Positions 14,975 through 22,934 of a stretch of DNA of 64,000 bases are shown here, piece after piece (the first letter of the stretch is position 1; each line of letters starts with the position of its first letter). The translations under genes and the position numbers were made by a program. Location: contig CAVSJI010000002.1 in the NCBI GenBank assembly GCA_963728365.1, positions 62,001-126,000 on the forward strand, in the 5' to 3' direction. The notes beneath the pieces are model-generated. The model saw nothing but the letters and a program-made list of their open reading frames with translations, did not search any database and was not told the origin of the DNA. This DNA is from VRUE01 sp963728365 (lineage in GTDB: Bacteria > Actinomycetota > Thermoleophilia > Solirubrobacterales > 70-9).

Positions 14975-15990
14975 AGGAGAGCCTCCCTTCCGGTGCGCCT
15001 TATGTGGTCATGGGCCGCAAAAGGCGCACCGGAAGCGGCTGGGGCGCCTAGGAGGCCCGTAGCGAAGGAGTGGCTGCAGGCTGCTAGGGATGCCAATGCG
15101 TAACCGCCCTCCTGGACTGTGCAGACCGGCAGGTCCGTGGCGGCCAGCTGGGCGCCGATCTCGGTGAATATCTCCGGGCCGAAGGACCAGGAGCCGTGCG
15201 GGTCACCGGCTACGGTGTCGTAGCCGAGCGAGACGACCAGCGCCTCCGAGGTTCCGGCAAGCGCCTCGAGCGAGTCGGCGAGGGCCGCAAGGTAGGCGTC
15301 CGCTTCCGGGCTGCCGGCAAGCTCGACCACGACTTCGCGCTCGCTGCGCGGCGCGACCGTGCCCCCGGCGACGTTGGTGACCGGCGCGGCGTGCAGCGAG
15401 CACAGCCGAACGTCGGTCATCGACTCGACGATCGCCGCGGTGCCGTTCGGGTAGTGCAGGTCGAGGTCGAGGATGCCGACCGGGCCGATCCCCGCCTGGC
15501 GCAGGGTCTGCGTCGCGGCTGCCGCGGTATTCAGGTAGCAGTAGCCGGCAAACCAGGCCGGGCCGGCATGGTGGCCGGGGGGTCGGCAGAGCGCGTAGGC
15601 GAAGCGGGCGCCGGCGGCGAGCCGCTCCGCCGCGGTGATCGCCGTCCGCACGCCCTCCCAGGCGGCCTCGACCAGGCCGGCGCTGACCGGAATGTCGGGC
15701 GGCAGGCCGGGCGGCGTCAGCTCCGGCATCACCAGCGGCTCGACCGTCGCCGCGCCGAGCGCTTCCAGGTAGCCGGGCTCGTGCAGGACGCTGAGCGTCT
15801 GCTCGACCTCTTCGGCGTCGGCGTCGGCGACCTCGGCCCGCACCCGCTCGTTGCGCAGCAGGCCGCGGCGCAGCTCCTTCATGCGCCGGCCGTCATCGGC
15901 GCCGGGCTTGATCTCGCCGGCTTCGAGGATCCAGTGGGCGGCGTCGGCGCCGTTGCCGGCGCGCTGCTCGACCAGTAGCAGCTCCGTCAT
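14971..15990 (-). CDS. Histone-deacetylase-family zinc amidohydrolase
   Basis: A 339-residue member of the HDAC/AcuC/polyamine-deacetylase superfamily, which removes acyl groups from amines with Zn2+. It has the catalytic histidine pair in RPPGHHAGP, zinc ligands in DLDLHYPNGT, the third ligand in SLGYDTVAGDPHG, and the EGGY motif near the C-terminus. All key residues look intact. The last 20 residues (after AFATGLLG-type core sequence) are encoded largely by a copy of the 47-bp palindromic element. With a GNAT acetyltransferase upstream in the operon, an N-acetyl protect/deprotect scheme is plausible (inference). It overlaps the mutase-P450 start by ATGA. Confidence 0.88.
   Translation of the reverse strand: MTELLLVEQRAGNGADAAHWILEAGEIKPGADDGRRMKELRRGLLRNERVRAEVADADAEEVEQTLSVLHEPGYLEALGAATVEPLVMPELTPPGLPPDIPVSAGLVEAAWEGVRTAITAAERLAAGARFAYALCRPPGHHAGPAWFAGYCYLNTAAAATQTLRQAGIGPVGILDLDLHYPNGTAAIVESMTDVRLCSLHAAPVTNVAGGTVAPRSEREVVVELAGSPEADAYLAALADSLEALAGTSEALVVSLGYDTVAGDPHGSWSFGPEIFTEIGAQLAATDLPVCTVQEGGYALASLAACSHSFATGLLGAPAASGAPFAAHDHIRRTGREALL
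14988..15034. repeat. 47-bp dispersed palindromic element, copy 2 (inside a coding region)
   Basis: Same arms as copy 1 (TTCCGGTGCGCC / GGCGCACCGGAA), and its sequence is the reverse complement of copy 1 with a single mismatch. It lies within the last codons of the deacetylase-like gene, just upstream of the mutase-P450 start, so it contributes residues SGAPFAAHDHIRRTG to that protein. Confidence 0.8.
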
Positions 15991-16000
15991 CGCAGCCCCC

Positions 16001-16042
16001 CTTCCGAGATTGACCCCACCAGAGCGGGGTGAATGTCGGAAG
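16001..16042 (-). promoter_or_regulatory. Nested hairpin in the GNAT-amidohydrolase gap
   Basis: CTTCCGA (16001-16007) pairs with TCGGAAG (16036-16042), and inside it ACCCC (16013-16017) pairs with GGGGT (16026-16030). It fills most of the 70-base gap in the operon, and may stabilise or attenuate the message. No U-tract follows, so it is not a standard terminator. Confidence 0.45.
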
Positions 16043-16060
16043 CGCGCGCTCCCATCGCCA

Positions 16061-16585
16061 TCACAGAACCCTCCGCATCCGCGGTCCGAGGTGGACGAAG
16101 CCGTTCGCCGCGTAGAAGGCCTCGGTCTGGGCGAGGTTGGCGAAGTCCTCGCGCGGCAGGCCGACCTCGACCCGGCGGGCGCCCTCGGCGCGGGCCAGCT
16201 CGAAGAAGGCGGCGAGCAGGTCGCGGCCGATCGCCCGGCTGCGCCACTCGGGATGGACCCAGAGGTCCTGGATCGTCCCGTAGCGGCCGGGCACGTGGAC
16301 CGCGTGCTGCCAGCTGGCGGCGAGGACGCCGATCACTCCGTGACCCTGGCCCTGCTCCCCGGCCTCCGCCACCAGCAGAGCGCCCAGCCCGCCGTCGCCG
16401 ACCAGCTCCTCGATCGCCGCCCCGAGCTCGTTCGGCGAGGGCCCCTCGCCGCCCAGCTCGACCAGCAGTTCGGTGACGCCGGCGGCGACGGCGGGGACAT
16501 CGTCGAGCGTCGCCCGGCGCACCCGGGCGCCGGGCGTGGCGACGCTCGCCGCGTCGGGCTCCAGCGGAGCGCCCTCCGGGGTCAC
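16061..16585 (-). CDS. GNAT-family N-acetyltransferase
   Basis: A 174-residue protein with a GNAT fold: N-terminal RRATLDDVPAVAAGV, the beta4 segment GTIQDLWVHPEWRSRAIGRDLL with the acetyl-CoA loop (RSRAIG), and C-terminal TEAFYAANGFVHLG. GNAT enzymes move an acetyl group from acetyl-CoA to an amine. The start is GTG 16585 overlapping the PabAB stop (GTGA). In this operon it could acetylate an intermediate for protection or self-resistance, with the downstream amidohydrolase reversing it. The substrate is unknown. Confidence 0.82.
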   Translation of the reverse strand: MTPEGAPLEPDAASVATPGARVRRATLDDVPAVAAGVTELLVELGGEGPSPNELGAAIEELVGDGGLGALLVAEAGEQGQGHGVIGVLAASWQHAVHVPGRYGTIQDLWVHPEWRSRAIGRDLLAAFFELARAEGARRVEVGLPREDFANLAQTEAFYAANGFVHLGPRMRRVL

Positions 16586-18748
16586 GCCGTCGCCTCCGCA
16601 CGCGCCCGGGCCGGCTCCAGATCGACGCTCCAAGCCTCGGGCGAGTCGCTGCCGGTGATCGTGCGGGCGATCGCCGCCATCGGCGCCCGCGCCTTGAGCA
16701 GGATCTCGTCGAACTCGTCCTCGGGGTCGGACTGCATGACGATCGCCCCGCCGGCGCCGATCGTCGTCCTCCCCGGCCGCAGGACGACGGTGCGGATCAC
16801 GATGCTGAGGTCCATCGTCCCGTCGAGGCCGAAGTAGCCGATCGCCCCCGAGTAGACGCCGCGCGCCTCGTCCTCGAGGTCGTCGATGATCTCCATCGTG
16901 CGCTGCTTCGGCGCGCCGGTCATCGAGCCGCCCGGGAAGCAGGCGCGGGTCAGCTCGACCGCGCTGCGCTCCGCCGGCAGCCTGCCCTCGACGGTCGAGA
17001 TCAGCTGGTGGACGGTCGCGTAGTCCTCGACGATCATCAGCTCCGGGACGGCGACGCTGCCCACCTCGCAGACGACACCGAGGTCGTTGCGCAAGAGGTC
17101 GACGATCATCAGGTGCTCGGCATAGGTCTTTTCGTCGCTGGTCAGCTCGGCCTTCAGCGCCGCGTCCTCGACCGGATCGGCGGAGCGCCGCGTGGTCCCC
17201 TTGATCGGCCGCGCCTCGACCCGCCGCTCGCGGTCGACCGAGAGGAAGCGCTCGGGGGAGGAGCTGACCACGCCGACCTCGCCGAGCTTCAGGTAGGCGG
17301 CGAAGGGCGCCGGGTTGGCGCGGCGCAGGTTGCGGTAGAGGTCGAAGGGGGCGGGCTCGGCGTCGCTCGAAGATCTGGTCGGTGAGGCAGACCTCATACG
17401 ACTCGCCGGCGGCCAGTTCGTCCTGGCTGCGACCGATGTCGGCCAGGTACTGCTCGCGGCCGCGACCGCAATCGAAGCGCACGTGATCGGCGCTCGGCTC
17501 GCCGAAGGGCGGATCGGCAGCCGAGGGCGCCGGCGGCGGCGCGGCGAGCAGCTCGCTCACCACCGCCTCGGCCCGCGCCAGCCAGGCGTCCGCCGCGGCC
17601 TCGCCGCCGGGGCGGCAGAGCGCCATCAGGTGGGTGCGACCGTGTACGTGGTCGACTCCGACGAGGCGGTTGGCGAGCATCAGCACCGCGTCGGGCACGT
17701 CGGAGCTGTGCTCGTCGGAGGCGCCGCAGTCAGCCTTCAGCTCATATCCGAGGTAGCCAACGAAGCCGCCGAGCAGGTCGGGCGCCGGGCCGCCCGGCCG
17801 CTCGATCGCGCGCGCCGCGAGCTCACGGTCGAGCAGGTCGAAGATCGAACCGCGCTGCTCCGACTCGCCGGCGGCGTCGCGCACGCGCACGGCGCCCGCA
17901 TCGACGTCGTAGCTGAGCACGCAGCGCTCCGGCCCGGCGCTGGTGCCGAGGTAGGAGCTGCGCGCCAGCCGCGTCGGGGCGTCGGCGCTGTCGAGCCAGA
18001 AGGCGTGCTCGGCGGCGCCGAAGAGCCGTTCGAAGAGAGCCTCGGTCGAGGGCTCGCCGGGCAGGGTGCGGGTGCGCAGCTCGGTGTCCGAGGAGCGCGG
18101 CCGCGCCGCGCCCGCGCCACGGCGGGCCGGGGCCAGCGGCTGGCGCCGTGGCGCGGTCGAGCGCGGCGGCTTGCGGCGCTCGGCGAGCTCGTAGAAGTTG
18201 CGCATCAGTGTCGGGCCGTGCGCCGTCGCCACCGACTCGGGGTGGAACTGGACGCCCCACAGCGGCCGGCGCCGGTGTTCGATCCCCATCACGACGCCGT
18301 CGTCGGCCCAGGCGCAGACGTTGCCGTCGGGGCCCATGCCGGTGATCGCCAGCGAGTGGTAGCGGACCACCGGGAAGCCCTGCGGGATGTCGGCGAAGAG
18401 GCCGCTGCCTTCGTGGTAGATCTGGCTGATCCGGCCGTGCATCGCCTCCGGCGCGCTCTTCACTTCTCCGTCGAGCATCTTGCCGAGCCCCTGGTGACCG
18501 AGGCAGATGCCGAGCACCGGGATCTCGCTGAAGCGCAGGATGTCGTCGCAGACGCAGAAGTCGTGCCAGCGGCGCGGCGTCCCCGGCCCGGGCGAGAGCA
18601 CGATCGCGTCGAAGTCCCAGCGTTCCAGCGCCCGCCAGGAGACCGCGTCGTTGTCGATGACGATCGGCTCCTCGCCGGAGACCCCCGCCAGCAGGTGGAA
18701 GACGTTGTAGGTGTAGGAGTCGTGGTTGTCGACCAAGAGCGTCCTCAT
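16582..18748 (-). CDS. Aminodeoxychorismate synthase, PabA-PabB fusion (apparent frameshift)
   Basis: The N-terminal third is a class I glutamine amidotransferase (LLVDNHDSYTYN, nucleophile in GICLGHQG, HPESV). The rest is a chorismate-using PabB domain with RPIKGTTRRS, DLLRNDLG and FPGGSMTGAPKQ. The Lys in PIKGT is the PabB signature; anthranilate synthase has Ala there. The product would be 4-amino-4-deoxychorismate, the feedstock of the mutase domain in the same operon. The frame changes by +1 near 17366-17378: YEVCLTDQIF is read in one frame, and SDAEPAPFDLYRNLRR onward in another. This is either a sequencing error or a genuine break. It starts at ATG 18748, 64 bases after the synthetase gene. 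PabA-PabB fusions are typical of p-aminophenylalanine-type antibiotic pathways. Confidence 0.85.
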
Positions 18749-18763
18749 CGCCCCGACACCTGC

Positions 18764-18807
18764 TTCCGGTGCGCTTTTGCCGCGCATATCGTGGAAAAGG
18801 CGCACCG
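18764..18807. repeat. Dispersed palindromic element, diverged copy 3
   Basis: Begins TTCCGGTGCGC and ends GGCGCACCG with a different centre from copies 1 and 2. It lies in the gap between the ArgRS-like gene and the PabAB gene. As a hairpin it could reduce read-through between the synthetase gene and the rest of the operon. Confidence 0.65.
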
Positions 18808-18812
18808 CAGCG

Positions 18813-20501
18813 TCATCGGACCGTCTCCAGGCCGAGGCCGCGGGCGCCCTGGGCGAGCGCCGCCTGGGTGACGGCCTGCACGTGCGGCTCGCGGTCGGTC
18901 TCCAGGTACCAGCGCGAGAGGTGGGCGACGTATTTGGCCAGTGGGCTGACGTCGAGCCGCTCGACCGCCTGCCGCAGGTGGCGCCGGTACATCTGCGACT
19001 GGACGACGGCGAAGCGGTACTCGGGATCGGCGGCCGGCTCATCGGTGGCGGCAGCGCCCGAACCGTTGCCGTTGTGGGCGCGAGCCCGGGCGAGGTCCCA
19101 ACCGAGGCTCTGCTCGGCCCGCAAGAGCTTCTCCGGCTCGAAGTCGAGCGGCTTGGTGTTGGTGTGCAGGAGGAAGTAGCCGAGCGCGACCTGGGACACG
19201 AGCGAGTCGGCCGCGGGGTGGCCCCGGCGCACGGCGGCGCGCTCCTCGCCCTCGCCGAGCGCGGCGTCGATCCACTCGGCCAGCTCGTCGATCAGCAGCG
19301 CGTTGCGCTTGCTCGAGGAGACCGACTCGCTCTGCTTGGAGACCATCCCGTGGAAGACGTCATGGGCAGGATGATTGAAGCCGGCTCCGGCCCCCCTGGC
19401 CATCATCTCGTCCATCAGCTGGCGGCGGCAGGTGACGTGGGCGACCCACTCCAAGCCACAGACCTGGATCGAGGTCGTCCCTTCGAGATCGGGCGCCGCC
19501 ATCCAGTAGGCGAGCGCCCGCATGTGCTGGGTGGGCAGCCCGTCGGCGCGCAGCAGCGGCATTTCCTCGAGCTCCTCGCGGTCGGTGAGGTAGATCACCG
19601 CACCATCGGGGCGGCGCTGCAGCATGCCGTGCTCAAGGCCGAGGTTGGAGTACTCGGCGACCTCGGGGAGGAAGTCGGACTCGAAGAAGACGCGGTCGAA
19701 GGAGATGCCGAGCCGGGCCAGCGTCTTGCGCTGGCCGGAGATCACCCAGGCGCGGGTCTTCGACCAGAGCTCGATCGCTTCCTGGTCGCCGCTCAGCACG
19801 CGCTGCAGGAGGTCGTCGGCCGGGTCGTGGTGGACGTCGAGCTCGCGGGTCAGGGAGCTGGCGGGGTTGTCCTCGCGCTCGCGCCCGGTCAGCGAGGGAC
19901 CGGCCTTGACGTACTCGGCATAGCAGGCGCCGACGAAGTGATCGCTCTTCTCGCCGTTCTCGGGAAGCGAGCCGTTGTGGCGGCCGCTGGCGAGGACGCC
20001 GGCCATCGCCTCGCCCATGCTGCGGCCGACGTCGCAGATGATGCTGCGCCGCTCGACCCGGCCGCCGGCCTCGGTCAGCGCCGCGCCGAGCGCGTTGCCC
20101 AGCGCCAGGTTGCGCAGGTGGCCGATGTGCAGCGCCTTGGTCGAGTTGGCGTCCCAGAAGTTGAGCGCGAATGTCCGGCCGGTGGCGATATCGGCGTTGG
20201 CCGCCTCACCGGCCTCTCCGGATGCGAGCGCTGCGCCGGTCCGCTCGACCCACCCGTCGGCGAGCCGCAGCCAGACCTGCTTGCCCTCGCGGTCGACCTC
20301 GGCCACGCTGGGCTCGCGTTCGATCCGCTCCAGCGCCGCCAGCGCCTCGGCGTCCTCGTTCCAGCCCTTGACCCGCGGCACGAGCATCAGGTCGAAGCGC
20401 TCGTGCGGCTGGTAGGGGGCTCGCGCCGCCCACAGGGGCCGCCCCCGATCGCCGGTCGCGACCCGGTCGAGTAGATCGAAGAGGTTGTCGTCACGCGCCA
20501 T
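18813..20501 (-). CDS. Arginyl-tRNA synthetase paralogue
   Basis: A 562-residue class I aminoacyl-tRNA synthetase of ArgRS type. The HIGH motif is at residues 125-128 (NSTKALHIGHLRN), followed by the ArgRS-like segment CDVGRSMGEAM. The KMSKS-equivalent loop, normally MSSRKGN in such ArgRS enzymes, reads VSSSKRN near residue 394. A C-terminal DALR-like anticodon-binding domain is present (SPLAKYVAHLSRWYLE onward). The start is ATG 20501 with GGAGG 8 bases upstream. An atypical tRNA gene ends 30 bases upstream on the same strand. Being in a biosynthetic-type operon and having a changed active-site loop, it is probably not the housekeeping enzyme. It may make an aminoacyl-tRNA or aminoacyl-adenylate for the pathway, or be a resistant duplicate. 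Confidence 0.85.
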   Translation of the reverse strand: MARDDNLFDLLDRVATGDRGRPLWAARAPYQPHERFDLMLVPRVKGWNEDAEALAALERIEREPSVAEVDREGKQVWLRLADGWVERTGAALASGEAGEAANADIATGRTFALNFWDANSTKALHIGHLRNLALGNALGAALTEAGGRVERRSIICDVGRSMGEAMAGVLASGRHNGSLPENGEKSDHFVGACYAEYVKAGPSLTGREREDNPASSLTRELDVHHDPADDLLQRVLSGDQEAIELWSKTRAWVISGQRKTLARLGISFDRVFFESDFLPEVAEYSNLGLEHGMLQRRPDGAVIYLTDREELEEMPLLRADGLPTQHMRALAYWMAAPDLEGTTSIQVCGLEWVAHVTCRRQLMDEMMARGAGAGFNHPAHDVFHGMVSKQSESVSSSKRNALLIDELAEWIDAALGEGEERAAVRRGHPAADSLVSQVALGYFLLHTNTKPLDFEPEKLLRAEQSLGWDLARARAHNGNGSGAAATDEPAADPEYRFAVVQSQMYRRHLRQAVERLDVSPLAKYVAHLSRWYLETDREPHVQAVTQAALAQGARGLGLETVR

Positions 20502-20531
20502 AGCCGGCCTCCGTCGCTGCCAAATTGCCGA

Positions 20532-20604
20532 TGCACCAGCCGGGGCTCGAACCCGGATCTCCGGCTTTTAAGGCCGGCCCTTTCACCGATTAAGGCACTG
20601 GTGC
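20532..20604 (-). tRNA. Atypical class-I tRNA with UAA anticodon
   Basis: Folding the minus strand by eye gives a complete 73-base cloverleaf: acceptor GCACCAG/CTGGTGC with discriminator A, D-stem CCTT/AAGG around AATCGGTGA, anticodon stem CCGGC/GCCGG with loop CTTAAAA (anticodon UAA), a 4-base variable loop AGAT, and T-arm CCGGG/CCCGG with TTCGAGC. CCA is not encoded. UAA would read the leucine codon UUA, but bacterial tRNA-Leu has a long variable arm and this one does not. The 10:25 pair is C-G rather than the usual G-C. It precedes the ArgRS paralogue on the same strand and may be its partner. It could be a decayed tRNA, but every stem pairs. Confidence 0.8.
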
Positions 20605-20730
20605 TCTATGGCGAGCTCCTCCCGTTGGAACTCTGGGGACCCCTCCCGAGGGCCCGGCCTCCTCTGACCGCTTCAGATTTCCCGGGCATCCTAGCAACTC
20701 CGGATGTACCAATCTGCGGACGTTGCTGTA

Positions 20731-21549
20731 TCAGTCGGCGAAGGAGGCGGCGGCCGGCGTCCAGATCCGGTCGAGAAAGGCCGCCAGCTCTCGGGTAAGG
20801 CGCTTGGGCTTCGCCCGCCACTCGAGGATCGAGCTCGCTTCGACCAGCTCGGCGCCCGACAGCTCCCCGGCGAGCATGCCAGCGTCGCTGAAGGGGTGGA
20901 GTGGGTCGCGCGGGTGGCCAACGATCAGGGTCGGCTGCTCGATCCGTTGGCGCTCGGCGCGATGCGGCGCGGTCTCGCCGAGCAGCAGGCCCTCGAGCAC
21001 GGCGCCGGAGGGGCCGGGGCGCTGGCGCACCCAGTCGAGACCGATGTCGACGACATAGCTGGTGCGCGGGAGTAGCGAGGTGAGGCGAGAGAGCGCCTCG
21101 AAAGCGGGGCGGCCGTAGCGCAAGCCAAGGAGAACCGGCGTAAAGGCGCCGGCGACCGCCGGCAGGGCGTTGTCGAGCACCGGCATCTCGACGAAGAGGG
21201 CACGAGCGCGCTCGGTAGATCGAACCGCGAACTCGAGTGCGACATTGGCGCCGAGCGAGGTGCCGCCGACCACCGCCGCATCGACCTCCAGATGGTCAAG
21301 CAGGGCGACGACCTGGCGAGCGAAGAGTGGCATCGAGTAGAGCCGCAGGTCCTCGGGCCTGTCCGAGCGCCCGTGCCCGAGCAGGTCGACGCAGACCACC
21401 CGGTTGCCGCGCTCCGCCAGCCACGGCGCCAGCGGCTCGTACATGCGCCGATTCATCAGCAGCCCATGAACGAGCACCAGCACCCTCTCCCCCTCGCCGT
21501 AGGAGTCGTAGGAGATGCGGTGGCCCTCGTAGCGGAAGTCGCCCGTCAT
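20731..21549 (-). CDS. Alpha/beta-hydrolase fold protein
   Basis: A 272-residue protein with oxyanion segment VLVHGLLMNRRMY, nucleophile elbow GGTSLGA (Ser near residue 97) and an acid in VGHPRDPLHP. Where the catalytic histidine usually follows the last strand, the sequence reads SSILEWRAKPKRL with no His in the expected place, so activity is uncertain. HPF just after the acid could supply a His in a changed geometry. It is on the same strand as, and upstream of, the tRNA/ArgRS operon, with about 125 bases between. Substrate unknown. Confidence 0.8.
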   Translation of the reverse strand: MTGDFRYEGHRISYDSYGEGERVLVLVHGLLMNRRMYEPLAPWLAERGNRVVCVDLLGHGRSDRPEDLRLYSMPLFARQVVALLDHLEVDAAVVGGTSLGANVALEFAVRSTERARALFVEMPVLDNALPAVAGAFTPVLLGLRYGRPAFEALSRLTSLLPRTSYVVDIGLDWVRQRPGPSGAVLEGLLLGETAPHRAERQRIEQPTLIVGHPRDPLHPFSDAGMLAGELSGAELVEASSILEWRAKPKRLTRELAAFLDRIWTPAAASFAD

Positions 21550-21573
21550 TCGTTGCCCATCACTTCGTTGGTT

Positions 21574-22839
21574 CTACCAGGAGCGATGCATGCCGCCACC
21601 CAGGCCGTCGGCCTCGGCACGAACCTGGGGAGGCATGAAGCCGAGGACGGAGTCCGAGTTAGGCCACCAGCAGCCGTCTTCTGAGCGCCAGACCAACCCC
21701 ATTCGCTCCAGCGCGTTGAGGTCGCGGCTCAGCGTCCGCTCCGTCTTGTGCGCGTACGCCTCAGCCAACTCCGGGGAGAGCAGCCGCAACTTTGAGCGAG
21801 GCACCGGCTCGATCCAGGGAAGCGGATAGAGATGGTGATCGGGCAGGGTTTCGATGCTCGCCTTCGAGAGATCCTTGACCAGCCTCAGCTGGCGCCGCTG
21901 GCCATCCGTGCGGGTCTCGCCAAACTGCTGATGGATGTACTGCTCCCAGCGGTCCACGTACTGCATCGACCAGATGCGATCGAGTTGGTCGCGCAGTTCC
22001 TCGACGAACCCTTGGACCGCGTAGAGCAGGAAGCCGTTCGGGCCCTCGCGACTGGTTCGATCAAGTTGCCTGTAGTACTCGCTGCGGGTCTGGTTGTAGT
22101 GATTGGAGAGCAATTGGGTCACCGGCTGCGGGAAGCGGGAGGCGAGCAGGATGTGAGCCTCGAGCAGACGGGCCGTGCGACCGTTGCCGTCGCCGAAGGG
22201 GTGGATCCAGGCGAGATAGAGATGCGCAAGGGCCGCCTTGAGCACCGCAAGCGGCGGTGCCAGCTCGGGATGGTCCGCCGGCGCCTCGAACGCCTCCGAG
22301 CCAAGCCACTCGCAGAGGCGCTCCAAGAGGTGCTCGCAATCCTCGGCCGGCGCTCCCCGGTAACGCCCGACGACGACCGAGTGCGTCCGTATCTCGCCCG
22401 GGACCACCCCGTCGTCCACCTCCAGCCCGTCGAGCACGAAGCGGTTGTAGAGCTTGATCTTCTCGACGGTCAGAGCGGCGTTGGAGGCGTCGGGCAGGAT
22501 CTCGTCGCGGATGTGGTCAAAGGCATCGACGATGTTGCGAATCTCCTGCGCCAGGTACTCCTTGGACGGCGGCAGTCGCAGCTTGCCCTCGAAGACCTGA
22601 CGGGCCTCCTCCTCGGAGAGCGTGTTCCCCTCGATCGCGGTGGTCGCCAGCGCGCCCTTGACGAGGAAGACCTTCTGCAGCTCCTCGGCAACCTCAGGGC
22701 GCAGCAGCGCCCGCCGCACATGGTCGCTCTTGGAGGTAGCCTCGCCGAGCAGGAGCCAGAGCCGGTAGCTCGCCCGCTCGAGATCGGCGTCGAAGTTGAG
22801 CCATGGATGGGTGCGTTCGTATTCCCGAGTGATTGTCAA
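21574..22839 (-). CDS. Fic-domain protein with C-terminal winged helix
   Basis: A 421-residue protein with an N-terminal Fic_N-like region, the Fic motif HPFGDGNGRTAR intact near residue 215, and a C-terminal helix-turn-helix (KTERTLSRDLNALERMGLV). Fic enzymes transfer AMP or related groups from nucleotides to protein hydroxyls. A possible inhibitory alpha-helix is present near residue 60 (TTAIEGNTL, matching the S/TxxxE(G/N) pattern of N-terminal self-inhibition). The start appears to be TTG 22839, since a stop lies close upstream in frame. It is divergent from the AbiE-like pair across 95 bases with repeated ATGTCTAT words. Confidence 0.88.
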   Translation of the reverse strand: MTITREYERTHPWLNFDADLERASYRLWLLLGEATSKSDHVRRALLRPEVAEELQKVFLVKGALATTAIEGNTLSEEEARQVFEGKLRLPPSKEYLAQEIRNIVDAFDHIRDEILPDASNAALTVEKIKLYNRFVLDGLEVDDGVVPGEIRTHSVVVGRYRGAPAEDCEHLLERLCEWLGSEAFEAPADHPELAPPLAVLKAALAHLYLAWIHPFGDGNGRTARLLEAHILLASRFPQPVTQLLSNHYNQTRSEYYRQLDRTSREGPNGFLLYAVQGFVEELRDQLDRIWSMQYVDRWEQYIHQQFGETRTDGQRRQLRLVKDLSKASIETLPDHHLYPLPWIEPVPRSKLRLLSPELAEAYAHKTERTLSRDLNALERMGLVWRSEDGCWWPNSDSVLGFMPPQVRAEADGLGGGMHRSW

Positions 22840-22934
22840 CTGCGATGTCCCTCTCTATGTCTATAGAAATTTTGGGTAGATATCGCTTGCCACAGGGGAA
22901 AAGCTGAGATTTTTGGCATCTAGTGTCCACATAG

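Noticed and set aside
20532..20604. Reading the tRNA as an ordinary tRNA-Leu or tRNA-Lys
   Set aside because: The anticodon loop CTTAAAA gives UAA, not UUU/CUU, and the variable loop is 4 bases instead of a leucine-type long arm.
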